A stretch of DNA of 64,000 nt from Saccharofermentans sp. (GTDB lineage Bacteria > Bacillota > Clostridia > Saccharofermentanales > Saccharofermentanaceae), in NCBI GenBank assembly GCA_024684815.1, contig JAIKWL010000055.1, forward strand, positions 62,001-126,000, in the 5' to 3' direction. The position numbers were made by a program, and so were the translations under genes. Under the pieces are notes generated by a model that was not told the origin of the DNA, ran no database searches, and saw only the letters and a program-made list of their open reading frames with translations. The number at the start of each line of letters is the position of its first letter. The stretch's first letter is position 1. Below, piece by piece: positions 41,716 to 50,484 of the stretch.

Positions 41716-43252
41716 CTTGCTCACCCTCATCGTCAAGGATCACACCGTCGATCAATCGCTGTTCTGTCCTTTTCAGAGAATCTTCAGTTTCTTTTTCCCG
41801 CATATCCCTAAGCTCATTAAATATTTCTTCAGAAACCGAAGACAAAGGCTTCTCCAGTATCTTTGTCCATTCGGCAATAACGGCTAACGCGGTATTTCTT
41901 GTTCTTATAACAGGAGACCAGAGTCCTGAAATAACAAGGTCTTCACCTTCATACGGATGTTTGTCTAATCCGCGTAATACAGCCTCAAGTCTGTGATAAT
42001 CCGCAAATTCCTCACCGGCACCGAAACTTCCGGAAGGATCTTTTCTCATTGAGCTTAACGGAAGATTATTCCTGAAAAGATCTGTGACCTGTTCAATATA
42101 ATCATCCGTCTCCATGAGCAAGGGACAGAGAAAACAATACTCTCTAAAATCCTTCCTCATGAAATCCAGAAGTTCTTCTTCAAATTCAATGCCCAGATCA
42201 TATGCAAGCCTGAAACCTTTGCCGTTTCTTACAGCTTCTGCAACAGCATCTTCGCACTCTTCACCCGATAAAAGTTCATTGCATCTTTCTGTAATGAGAG
42301 ATCTTGCTTCGCTCTTTTCCTCCTCAACATCTTCCTCACTGTATCCTGCCCAGTCTCTTATCACAGCAATAGAATCGTAGTCTTCAGCATCGAGTTCGAA
42401 TTCTTCTGCAAGCGAGAGAAATCTGTTGATCATCTGTTCCGCATCATCGATCTGTGAGATGTTGAGCGTTGGCCCCTCATCCGTAAGAGCTGCAAATATC
42501 TTTCCTAAACACTTTATGTCACCGGCTGTCACTGTTCCGTTAAGCCTGTTTTTCACATCTGCTTTTTCCCAAACAGTCAATGCTGAATAGGCAGGCAGAA
42601 CATGGTTATCTATACCTTCTTTGAACAGCCACTCACGTATCTCCGGTGTCTCCGGTTCGAGCCTGTCTACACAATGGATCCTTCCCCATGAATGAACTTT
42701 TTCTGCGAGATTGAATATCTCTGCGTTTCCGTTTTCCCATTTCCTCATTATCCATATCGCGAAGATCGTAAACTCATCGCTTAAGCCGATCCTTCTTATG
42801 ATCTCTTTTACTGACTCATCTTTAACCGGGATTAGTTCGAGCATTGAAAGGCCGAATTTTACTGCCTCCTTATCAGATGAATGAAGAATAAGATTCAACG
42901 CCGTATGGTAGACATTTCCTATTGGCATCTTATTTGTATGTTTTATGATGTAGCTTTGGAGATCATCTATTGCTCTGATGGCCCGGTATTTTTTCCCGAG
43001 AGCCGTGAAAGTCTTATCAGCATCCGCATAGTCGGCGGCGGCAGCATGATTCAAAGCTTTTATCATGAGCTTTTTTTCTTCGGGACCCATTTCAGTCCTT
43101 ACCGAATGATAAATGCAGATACCGTCCATCGCGCCGTCAGCAAAGATCGAACTCTGATCTTCAGGATCTGAAGGCAGTGAAAAACTCTCGGGCAGTTCGC
43201 CTTTTCTTATATTCTTAAGGATCAGTTCATATACAGGCATCCGTTCAGCCAT
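41708..43252 (-). CDS. Helical-repeat protein, 514 aa ('limonene hydroxylase'-annotated type)
   Basis: A 514-residue soluble, mostly helical protein, with the N-terminal pattern MPVYELILKNIRKGELPESFSLPSD. Clostridial homologues of this kind are often carried in databases as limonene hydroxylase, a label I regard as unsupported because no monooxygenase motif is visible. Acidic patches (YSEEDVEEEKSE) occur. The likely start is the ATG at 43252 with AGGAT upstream; the ATG at 43240 is possible. It overlaps the HD-GYP gene by 8 bases and the Sel1 gene by 8 bases, so the three are one operon. Confidence 0.72.
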   Translation of the reverse strand: MAERMPVYELILKNIRKGELPESFSLPSDPEDQSSIFADGAMDGICIYHSVRTEMGPEEKKLMIKALNHAAAADYADADKTFTALGKKYRAIRAIDDLQSYIIKHTNKMPIGNVYHTALNLILHSSDKEAVKFGLSMLELIPVKDESVKEIIRRIGLSDEFTIFAIWIMRKWENGNAEIFNLAEKVHSWGRIHCVDRLEPETPEIREWLFKEGIDNHVLPAYSALTVWEKADVKNRLNGTVTAGDIKCLGKIFAALTDEGPTLNISQIDDAEQMINRFLSLAEEFELDAEDYDSIAVIRDWAGYSEEDVEEEKSEARSLITERCNELLSGEECEDAVAEAVRNGKGFRLAYDLGIEFEEELLDFMRKDFREYCFLCPLLMETDDYIEQVTDLFRNNLPLSSMRKDPSGSFGAGEEFADYHRLEAVLRGLDKHPYEGEDLVISGLWSPVIRTRNTALAVIAEWTKILEKPLSSVSEEIFNELRDMREKETEDSLKRTEQRLIDGVILDDEGEQDE

Positions 43253-46200
43253 CAGATTTTTTATCCTCTTGCTCCTTCTCTTTTGCTTCCTTGTCAAACC
43301 TCTTATGGATATTGTCGATATCTTCGTTTCTGCCTCCGCCGTTATCATCGGGAGCCTTGAATCCGCCTCTTTCCACGATCCTTAAGAATGCATCGACAAC
43401 ATCTTCAGTAAACTGTGTTCCTGACGCGTCCCTGATAATCGATACGACCTTTTCAAAGTTCATTCTGTGTCTGTAGGGACGGTTGGAATACATGGCATCA
43501 AAAGCATCTGCCACTCCGATGATCTGGGCAACTCTCGGAATCTCGTCACCCTTAAGTCCGTTAGGATATCCTTTGCCGTCAGGACGTTCGTGGTGCGACT
43601 GGGCGCCGGTGGAAAGTTCGGGCATGATATGAATGTCTTTGAGCACGTTGTAGCCAAGTGATGTATGTGATTTGATCTTGCCGTATTCCTCATCATTAAG
43701 CTTACCCTGCTTATTCAGTACTTCGGCAGGAATACCTATCTTTCCGATGTCATGGAGAAGAGCAATGTTGTAATACTTTTCAACTGTCTCCTCATCGTAT
43801 CCGAGTTCTCTTGCAAGCATTGCAGTATAATCGGCAACTCTTTTCGAGTGACCGTTCGTATAGTTGTCCTTCATATCGATCGTCTTTGCGAATGCCTCAA
43901 CTATCTCTCTGATGAGAAGCCTGCTTTCTTCCTGCTCAGTAATAAGATCCTTGGTCTTTTTCCTGACATAGATCAATACTATTACTGCTAATAAGGCGAT
44001 GACTAAAAGCACTACGCATATACTAAACCACAGATATTCGTAGATGGCTCTATGCTTTACTATCGTGATCGTATACTCATTGCTTCCGTGTCCCATTGAA
44101 TCGGAAATAGTCATTCTGAAGGTGTAGGTGCCGCCCTTGAGATTTGTATAATCGATTGATGTCAGATTGCTCCGCCTCAAGACTTTCTCACCAGCGGCAA
44201 AGCCTTCAAGGTAATATGAAACCGTGGGATTCATAAGAGTATATGTACAGATATACGGATAAACCGTAACCTTGTTCACGTTGCTCGGAACTGTTATAAC
44301 ACCGTTGCTGTCAGGATAGACCTTTACACCGTCAGCATCCACATAAGGGACTGTCATCTTGATCTTATCCACGGTCTCGAACTGCTTTTCGATATTTACC
44401 TTAGCTACGCCTGTCGATCCGGCTATGTAAAGCTCACCTGAATTAGATACGCTACTGTATGAATTGGATGTCGAAATAACCGGAAGGCCGTTTTCTATTC
44501 CGTAGAAAACGGGATCGGCAGCATCACCTGAAAGAAGATTTTCAGCACTTATGACGTATATACCATTGCTGCTCAGTATCCACATCTCCCCTATCGAATT
44601 CTCATAAAGATCGAAGTTGTTGGAATACGGGAAATTTTCTATAGTGTGTATCTCATAATCTGATGTCATGTATGCTAATGAGTTGCTGGTTACTATCCAG
44701 TAAATGCCCCTGGCTTCATCTTTTTTGATCCTCATGATGACATCAGACATAAGTCCGCTGTCCGTATTAAGATGCTTCATTCCGGGATTGCCTACAACAT
44801 AGATGCCGTCACCGTCAGTACCGACGAGCATATCGCCGTTCGTTCCTTCTGATACGGTAAGGATCTCTGTGTTATTGATTCCGGAAGAAGAATCGTAGAT
44901 CTTCTCGATATTGTCTCCGTCAATAACAACAAGTCCGCCTGTACATGCGACAAGGAATTTGCCGTTGCTGCATTCTCTTACGGCTCTTATGCGGTTGGAA
45001 GGCATTCCGTCTGCCTTAACAAAATTAACGACACTCCCGTGGTCATATCTGATGAGACCGAGATCATCATAGGTGGAGATCCATAACCTGTCTTTGCTGT
45101 CTTTAATTACCGATCTGATCCTGACACCTCTGAGCATTGAAATGAGTTCCAGATAACCTAAGTTCTTTCCGCTCGAGGTTTTCGAACCTTCAAGTTCTAT
45201 GCGACTCACTGCGCCGTCCTTATCCAGGACAGTAAGTCCGTTATCCGTACCGATAAAAAGCTTGTCTTCATAACAACAGGTTGTATTTACAACTGCTTCA
45301 CTGAGACCGTACCTTTCAAATATATTAGTAAACTGATTCGGCACGATCTTCATAACGCCCTGTCTGGAAGATACAAACCAGAGATTGCCCTGATAATCTG
45401 CCTTAACGTTCTCGATGTTGCTTGTCATAGGGACATTATCAACAACCTCTACCTCGCCGTCTTTATAATTGCATACACCGTTATTTGCGCATATCCACAG
45501 GTTATCGCCCATGGTTATTATGGAATTGATGTATTCGAGCGGTGCGACCCGTATAAGTTTATCTTTCGGGAAACCGTCTTTAAGTGTGCCATACCATATC
45601 TTGGAAGACTTGGTTCCAAGATAGAGATATCCCGGGTTATCCGGATCCACATGCAGGGCATGGACGTCACTGATGCCGAGTTCGTCTGCATTATAAAACT
45701 CAAGCATGCGTGAATCCGACAATGTAAACACATCACCGTCCATCGTCAAAGCATATGTAATGCCATCGGGACCTGTCTCTAAACGCCTTACATATTTCTG
45801 ATTGATCACAGGATCATCGATCAAAGAGAGGTTTCCATCTGTATCAACGATCGAAACGCCCTGAGTTGTGGCAATGTAAATAACTCCCTCAGGTCCCTGC
45901 GCAAAAGATCTGACTGATGCGGAGGGAAGGCCGTCACGCTTTCCGTACATCACTATGTGCCCATAGCGGTCCATGACAGCAGCACCGTTATCGTTGGTTC
46001 CGATCCAGAGCCTGTCATTACTGTCAACAAAAAGGCTGACCACACTGGCAATACCTGTCGTGGATTTATATCTCTCGAATGTATTGCCGTCATATCTAAT
46101 AAGTCCGCCGTAACTTCCTATCCAGATAAAACCATCACTTGTCTCTGCTATGGCATTTGCTTCAGAAGTCGGAAGGCCGGTGGTGTTATCGTAAAGGTAT

Positions 46201-46376
46201 GCGGCATATCCCTCTTTTTTCCCGGTCGGATCGGAAATAAAATCACCGCCGTCAGCAGTGAGGGATACAGGAACAGCACCAAAAAGCATAATAAAAACAA
46301 GGCTCATCACCGTGACGGTCCTTGATAAAGCTTTGGAGAGCTTGGTACTCAAAAATGTGTGCATTCTCCTGTACAT
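43245..46376 (-). CDS. Two-component-propeller receptor with HD-GYP domain
   Basis: A 1043-residue transmembrane receptor. A signal anchor (about 17-40) leads to a long beta-propeller sensor (about 55-700, repeats such as GLPTSEANAIAETSDGFIWIGSYGGL), a Y_Y_Y domain near 705-775, a helix at about 780-804 and a cytoplasmic HD-GYP domain with HDIGKIGIP near 875-883 and the GYP signature RPDGKGYP near 931-938. Canonical metal ligands appear present, so it is probably a cyclic-di-GMP phosphodiesterase controlled by an external carbohydrate or other ligand. No ribosome site precedes the ATG; TGT-TAAAAT ends 6 bases before it, suggesting a leaderless mRNA. Confidence 0.92.
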   Translation of the reverse strand: MYRRMHTFLSTKLSKALSRTVTVMSLVFIMLFGAVPVSLTADGGDFISDPTGKKEGYAAYLYDNTTGLPTSEANAIAETSDGFIWIGSYGGLIRYDGNTFERYKSTTGIASVVSLFVDSNDRLWIGTNDNGAAVMDRYGHIVMYGKRDGLPSASVRSFAQGPEGVIYIATTQGVSIVDTDGNLSLIDDPVINQKYVRRLETGPDGITYALTMDGDVFTLSDSRMLEFYNADELGISDVHALHVDPDNPGYLYLGTKSSKIWYGTLKDGFPKDKLIRVAPLEYINSIITMGDNLWICANNGVCNYKDGEVEVVDNVPMTSNIENVKADYQGNLWFVSSRQGVMKIVPNQFTNIFERYGLSEAVVNTTCCYEDKLFIGTDNGLTVLDKDGAVSRIELEGSKTSSGKNLGYLELISMLRGVRIRSVIKDSKDRLWISTYDDLGLIRYDHGSVVNFVKADGMPSNRIRAVRECSNGKFLVACTGGLVVIDGDNIEKIYDSSSGINNTEILTVSEGTNGDMLVGTDGDGIYVVGNPGMKHLNTDSGLMSDVIMRIKKDEARGIYWIVTSNSLAYMTSDYEIHTIENFPYSNNFDLYENSIGEMWILSSNGIYVISAENLLSGDAADPVFYGIENGLPVISTSNSYSSVSNSGELYIAGSTGVAKVNIEKQFETVDKIKMTVPYVDADGVKVYPDSNGVITVPSNVNKVTVYPYICTYTLMNPTVSYYLEGFAAGEKVLRRSNLTSIDYTNLKGGTYTFRMTISDSMGHGSNEYTITIVKHRAIYEYLWFSICVVLLVIALLAVIVLIYVRKKTKDLITEQEESRLLIREIVEAFAKTIDMKDNYTNGHSKRVADYTAMLARELGYDEETVEKYYNIALLHDIGKIGIPAEVLNKQGKLNDEEYGKIKSHTSLGYNVLKDIHIMPELSTGAQSHHERPDGKGYPNGLKGDEIPRVAQIIGVADAFDAMYSNRPYRHRMNFEKVVSIIRDASGTQFTEDVVDAFLRIVERGGFKAPDDNGGGRNEDIDNIHKRFDKEAKEKEQEDKKSDG

Positions 46377-46382
46377 AAAAAG

Positions 46383-46391
46383 ATTTTAACA
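46383..46391 (-). promoter_or_regulatory. Extended -10 promoter of the HD-GYP operon
   Basis: Minus strand TGTTAAAAT (46391-46383). The -10 hexamer ends 6 bases before the ATG at 46376, so the ATG would be at or next to the first transcribed base. Confidence 0.5.
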
Positions 46392-46480
46392 CTTTGTCAG
46401 ATTCTTTTGTCTTTTTAAAGTAAAAGATATGTTAAAAAAGCGTTATGATTTGAATATATCGAAAAAGGAGATTCAGACTG

Positions 46481-46933
46481 ATGGAACGCCCGCTTATCGT
46501 TTGGATGGAAAAAGAAAACGGCACATGGACAGTCAAAAAGAGCAATATCCGTGATTACATCAAAAAGCCCGGTGTATGGATTATGCGCGGAATGAAGGAT
46601 TCCCGTTATATCGATCTTGAAGCCGGAGAGACCTCAGACATGGCATTGGAGATCTCAGAAGATACCGGATTGATATTCCTTCTTGCAGAATGCGAAACCC
46701 TTCCTGAAAAAACATTCAGACCTTACAGCAAATATCATCTGATCTCCAGATACTGCTCAGAGATAAAGATCGAGTGTGTATGCCTGAACGACGAAAGAGA
46801 AAAACTTTCAAAGGAAGAAGTCGAAGTCGGAAAGGACTGTTTATTCTGGAGACCTTTTAATAAACAGTGGAAAGAACTGCCTGAAGGATGGCAGATATCC
46901 CACCCTGAAAAAGACTGGACAAAACAAGAATAG
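46481..46933 (+). CDS. Uncharacterised 150-aa cytoplasmic protein
   Basis: I do not recognise this protein. It is soluble, charged and Trp-rich (IVWMEKENGTW, GVWIMRGMKD, CLFWRPFNKQW, PEGWQISHPEKDW), with no catalytic motif. The ATG at 46481 has AAAGGAG upstream. It is divergent from the HD-GYP gene and upstream of an anion permease gene by 126 bases, so it is probably a single gene. Confidence 0.7.
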   Translation: MERPLIVWMEKENGTWTVKKSNIRDYIKKPGVWIMRGMKDSRYIDLEAGETSDMALEISEDTGLIFLLAECETLPEKTFRPYSKYHLISRYCSEIKIECVCLNDEREKLSKEEVEVGKDCLFWRPFNKQWKELPEGWQISHPEKDWTKQE

Positions 46934-47059
46934 GTCCTTAATGAACCGATTTTGTGTTATAGGTTCAATTCAAGCTGATACAAAGAGCAAAATCTTATCC
47001 GATTTGCGGACCTGTTAATCATGTTTATTTTTATATAAAGGTGTAAAATCGTTTTCGCA

Positions 47060-48169
47060 ATGCTGGAAAGAATCAAGAAAGACCCTGTTTTTTTTATCTC
47101 CGGGATACTTGCCGTGGTATCCTGCTTTTTTGTGCATCCGGACAGTGAATACATAGGATATGTTGATCTAAGGGTGCTTTCTATCCTGTTCTGCATGATG
47201 CTCGTCGTATCTGAACTCGTAATACTCGGAGTTTTCGAGCGTCTCACAAATAAACTCCTATCCAGGGTTCATTCTTCCCGCAAGGTATCGCTTATTCTGG
47301 TATGGCTCGCATTCTTTATGGGAATGATCCTGACTAACGATGTAACACTCGTTACTCTGGTTCCGTTTGCTATAGCTTTGATGAGATCATTCGAAGACAG
47401 AAGGACATTGACATTCACACTCATCCTCATGACTGTTGCCACCAATCTCGGAAGCATGCAGACGCCGATCGGAAATCCTCAGAACATCTTCCTCTACACG
47501 CACTACAATATGCAGATATGGGATTTCATGAAGATAGTTTTCCCTTATTCATTGTGCTCTCTGATCCTCGTTACGATCGCAGTCTTTATACTGTGCAAAG
47601 ACATGAAGATACAGCACAAGGATGAGCCTTCAAAAACGCCTTTATCAGGTATCAAGCTCACTGTTTGCATTCTTCTTTTTATTGCCAGTCTGCTGGTCGT
47701 TTTAAGAGTGGTTCCTTATTACATCATATTTGCCCTGCTGGTCATCGTGATGCTGATAATGGATTACAAAGCCTTTAAAGGTGTTGATTATATACTGCTC
47801 ATTACATTTGTATTCTTCTTCGTTTTCGTAGGCAACATGGGCAGGATCGATATCGTACACGACACGATTTCCGGCATAGTCGAGAAGTCTCCCGTACTTA
47901 CGGCGATCGTATCTTCACAGGTCATCAGCAACGTTCCTGCAGCTTTGCTTCTGTCAGCATTTACGAAGAACGGAAGAGCACTTGTCATCGGCACAAATCT
48001 GGGCGGGCTTGGCACACTCATTGCAAGTATGGCAAGTCTGATAACATACAAATTCCATGCCGCACTTCCAAAGGCAAAAGAGAAAACTGTCAATTACATA
48101 GGTGCATTCAGCGTAATCAATATCATATTCCTGGCAATACTTCTTGGTGTCTATTTTGTATTAAAGTGA
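47060..48169 (+). CDS. Anion permease of the citrate transporter / ArsB-NhaD superfamily
   Basis: A 369-residue protein with about ten to eleven helices. The motifs TNDVTLVTLVPFAIAL near 94-109 and ATNLGSMQTPIGNPQNIFLYTHY near 135-157 are the two hairpin-loop signatures of the IT superfamily, which carries dicarboxylates, citrate, arsenite or exchanges Na+/H+. The second hairpin VISNVPAALLLSAFTKNG lies near 295-312. Substrate not determinable. The ATG at 47060 lacks a close ribosome site; TAAAAT ends ten bases before it and AAAGGTG lies about 17 upstream, so the start is slightly uncertain. Confidence 0.87.
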   Translation: MLERIKKDPVFFISGILAVVSCFFVHPDSEYIGYVDLRVLSILFCMMLVVSELVILGVFERLTNKLLSRVHSSRKVSLILVWLAFFMGMILTNDVTLVTLVPFAIALMRSFEDRRTLTFTLILMTVATNLGSMQTPIGNPQNIFLYTHYNMQIWDFMKIVFPYSLCSLILVTIAVFILCKDMKIQHKDEPSKTPLSGIKLTVCILLFIASLLVVLRVVPYYIIFALLVIVMLIMDYKAFKGVDYILLITFVFFFVFVGNMGRIDIVHDTISGIVEKSPVLTAIVSSQVISNVPAALLLSAFTKNGRALVIGTNLGGLGTLIASMASLITYKFHAALPKAKEKTVNYIGAFSVINIIFLAILLGVYFVLK

Positions 48170-48186
48170 AATATCCTGTCTGAATA

Positions 48187-49053
48187 TCATTTCCCGGGAA
48201 TAACTTCGGTATTGCTGTCAGCTTTTACTTTGCCAAACCCCAGATGGAGTGCTTCTGAAGGGCAGGCACCGAGGCACTCTCCGCAGCGGATACATTCCAT
48301 ACTGTTCGGGTTTTTAGAAGGATCTACATTCATCTGGCAGGCTTTTGCGCACGCTCCGCAATTAATACACTTGTTCTTATCACATGTCATCTTATAGAGC
48401 GCAACCTTATTAAAGAATCCGTATATCGCACCTAATGGACAGACATATTTACAGAACGGGCGTCTTACTATAAGCCCCGTCACGATAAAGATCAGGAGAA
48501 GTATTACTTTCCAGTTAAACAGCGGTCCTAAAGCACTTCTTACATTTCCGTCCAATGCCGCAAGCATGATCCCTGCGATCGTTCCGTCAGGGCACACATA
48601 TTTGCAGAAAAACGGCGTGAGATTAAATGTCATCGGAAGAATGATCACCAGTATCAGTAAGACTGCATATTTTAAATATCGAAGGATCCTGTCGATCTTA
48701 AACTGATTCTTTTTGAAAAACGGTATCTTATAGATAAGGTCCTGCAGAAATCCGAAAGGACACAAAAAGCCGCATACCGCTCTTCCGAGCACCGCGCCGA
48801 AAAAGATCAGAAGTCCGAGCACATAATAAGGAAACTTAAACTTTATTCCGCTCAAAAAGCTCTGCAAAGAACCTATGGGACACGAACCGACAGCACCCGG
48901 GCACGAATAACAGTTAAGACCCGGGACACACACAGACTTGGAAGCACCTTCATAGATCCTGCCTGTAAAGAATCCTTTGAAGTTGGCATTCTGTATCAGC
49001 GTTGCTGCAGCCTGTATTCCGAACCGTATCTTCTTTCTATCCAAGGCCGACAC
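48187..49053 (-). CDS. NapH-like membrane ferredoxin (polyferredoxin)
   Basis: A 288-residue membrane iron-sulfur protein with four or five helices, cysteine motifs CxxxCP in the first loops (GRAVCGFLCPFGFLQD, CKYVCPDGTIAG, FCKYVCPLGAIYGF) and two C-terminal 4Fe-4S clusters (CINCGACAKACQMNVDP and CIRCGECLGACPSEAL). Such proteins pass electrons between quinone or cytoplasmic ferredoxin and the outside. The likely start is GTG at 49053, inside the last codons of the 45-residue gene (17-base overlap). With two thioredoxin-like lipoproteins and the CXXC mini-protein upstream, it probably feeds electrons to an extracytoplasmic thiol pathway. Confidence 0.88.
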   Translation of the reverse strand: MSALDRKKIRFGIQAAATLIQNANFKGFFTGRIYEGASKSVCVPGLNCYSCPGAVGSCPIGSLQSFLSGIKFKFPYYVLGLLIFFGAVLGRAVCGFLCPFGFLQDLIYKIPFFKKNQFKIDRILRYLKYAVLLILVIILPMTFNLTPFFCKYVCPDGTIAGIMLAALDGNVRSALGPLFNWKVILLLIFIVTGLIVRRPFCKYVCPLGAIYGFFNKVALYKMTCDKNKCINCGACAKACQMNVDPSKNPNSMECIRCGECLGACPSEALHLGFGKVKADSNTEVIPGK

Positions 49054-49174
49054 ACTCCATGCATATCCTGACAGCTTTATGAAGGACCGATATATGCTGG
49101 TCCGTAAGGATGCCCGTAACGATCAGCGCCACAGCCAGTAAGATAAGAATGACAGCCGGAATATATCTTTTCAT
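49037..49174 (-). CDS. 45-aa CD1871A-like membrane protein with CXXC motif
   Basis: A small gene from ATG 49174 to TAG 49037. The peptide starts MKRYIPAVILILLAV, forms one membrane helix (about 5-22), and ends AVRICMECVGLG with a CMEC motif. It resembles the CD1871A family of very short CXXC proteins found between thioredoxin-like and 4Fe-4S genes in Clostridia. AAAGG lies just before the ATG. It starts 7 bases after the stop of the thioredoxin-like gene and overlaps the ferredoxin gene, so it is firmly in this operon. Its pair of Cys may relay electrons across or at the membrane surface; that is inference. Confidence 0.82.
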   Translation of the reverse strand: MKRYIPAVILILLAVALIVTGILTDQHISVLHKAVRICMECVGLG

Positions 49175-49180
49175 CCTTTA

Positions 49181-49804
49181 TCAGTTTCCCAGATATTGAT
49201 CAATGAGTTCCTTCCATTCTTCATACGATCTCGAACCGACCAGCATCGTTCCGTCGATATCTTCATAAGTGATCCCGGTGTCGATGATGTTGCCGTTCTT
49301 ATCAACGAATATGGTCGTCGGAACATAACCTGTCTTAAACTGATCGAAATCAGATGTATACTTCAGGATCGGATATGTGACGCCTCTTGAAGTCAGGATC
49401 TCATCCACGTCATATTCCATCGTATTCTCGGAATACACTCCGAGGATAAGGAGTCCCTTATCCGAATATTCCTCGTAGATCTTCTCGAGATCAGGGATCT
49501 CGCCTACACAGGGTCCGCACCAGGGTTCCCAGAAATTAATGACCGTCAGCTCATATTGCGCGAAAACACTTTCATCGTAAGCTTTTCCGTCTCTGTCAAC
49601 TGCAGTGAAAGTAACTTTTCCCGCTGTAATGACAGATGGAGCATTATCCGTTTCTTCCGTTGTGGAACCATGTTCGGGTTTGGTCCCTTCGATCACATTC
49701 TCTTCAGTGCGTCCGGAATCCTTAGGTGTGCCGGTATTTTTCGAACTGCAGGATGCTGCGAAAAGCATCATAAGACATGCCGAAAGTATGATGATCTTTT
49801 TCAT
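49181..49804 (-). CDS. Thioredoxin-family (TlpA/ResA-like) lipoprotein, WCGPC
   Basis: A 207-residue lipoprotein (lipobox ASC, Cys 19) with a Thr/Glu-rich linker of about 40 residues and a TlpA-like domain: INFWEPWCGPCVGEIP with redox Cys 96 and 99, ILGVYSENT, and the cis-proline loop TGYVPTTIFVDKNG. It should reduce or exchange disulfides, or act as a peroxidase partner, outside the membrane. It follows a close paralogue by 19 bases and precedes the CXXC mini-protein by 6 bases. Confidence 0.9.
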   Translation of the reverse strand: MKKIIILSACLMMLFAASCSSKNTGTPKDSGRTEENVIEGTKPEHGSTTEETDNAPSVITAGKVTFTAVDRDGKAYDESVFAQYELTVINFWEPWCGPCVGEIPDLEKIYEEYSDKGLLILGVYSENTMEYDVDEILTSRGVTYPILKYTSDFDQFKTGYVPTTIFVDKNGNIIDTGITYEDIDGTMLVGSRSYEEWKELIDQYLGN

Positions 49805-49823
49805 AAAAAATCTCCTTCATTTT

Positions 49824-50378
49824 TTATCCTCCGGTCTTGGGAGGAAGTAATCTGTTAACAATTGAGGACCAGTCTCCATAACCTCTGCCTCCGATAAGAT
49901 GCACACCGTCATCACAACCCTGAACGAATGATACATCCATAATGTGTCCTTCCTTATCGACAAATATCGTCGTCGGAACGTAACCTGTCCTGTACTTATC
50001 TAAAGGCTGGACTTTCTTCATTATAGGATAATTGATCATGCTGTCGGAAAGAATGGCTTTGACCTGATCCTCCATTGAATCGTCTGAATACACTCCGATG
50101 ATAAGAAGTCCCTTGCCCTGGTAATTCTCATAGAGCATCTCTAACGCCGGCATCTCACTGACGCAAGGTCTGCACCAGGGTTCCCAGAAGTTGATCATCG
50201 TAACTTCGTACTGCGCGAAAACCTCATCCGTGATGTAATTACCTTTGCGGTCCGTGCCGTAGAACGTGACCCTGTCATCTGTCTTAAAGTCACTAAGATC
50301 CATAAGATCCAGCAAGTCACACGATGTTGCCGAAAAAGTAAATACCAGGCAAATTAAAAGTGTCATCACCCTTTTCAT
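49824..50378 (-). CDS. Thioredoxin-family (TlpA/ResA-like) lipoprotein, WCRPC
   Basis: A 184-residue lipoprotein (Cys 20 in ATSCD) with a TlpA-like domain: INFWEPWCRPCVSEMP, redox Cys 69 and 72, and TGYVPTTIFVDKEG. It is a tandem paralogue of the next gene, but with Arg instead of Gly in the CxxC, which should change the redox potential. It is the first gene of the redox operon, divergent from the BceR-like regulator; the intergenic space is 106 bases. Confidence 0.9.
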   Translation of the reverse strand: MKRVMTLLICLVFTFSATSCDLLDLMDLSDFKTDDRVTFYGTDRKGNYITDEVFAQYEVTMINFWEPWCRPCVSEMPALEMLYENYQGKGLLIIGVYSDDSMEDQVKAILSDSMINYPIMKKVQPLDKYRTGYVPTTIFVDKEGHIMDVSFVQGCDDGVHLIGGRGYGDWSSIVNRLLPPKTGG

Positions 50379-50469
50379 ATATCTATCCCCCTTGATAAAT
50401 AATCTTATTCCGTGTCATAGTTTACACGATTCTCAAGTGTTTTTGAATAAGAACCGCATTTACAAACAG

Positions 50470-50478
50470 TGTTATAAT
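50470..50478 (+). promoter_or_regulatory. Extended -10 promoter of the BceRS-like pair
   Basis: TGTTATAAT at 50470-50478 is a consensus extended -10 box. It ends 6 bases before the regulator ATG at 50485, leaving no room for a ribosome site. Confidence 0.6.
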
Positions 50479-50484
50479 TACACC

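Noticed and set aside
46942..46967. Inverted repeat TGAACC...GGTTCA upstream of the anion permease
   Set aside because: Short 6-bp arms with a 14-base gap in AT-rich sequence and no clear relation to a promoter; could be chance.
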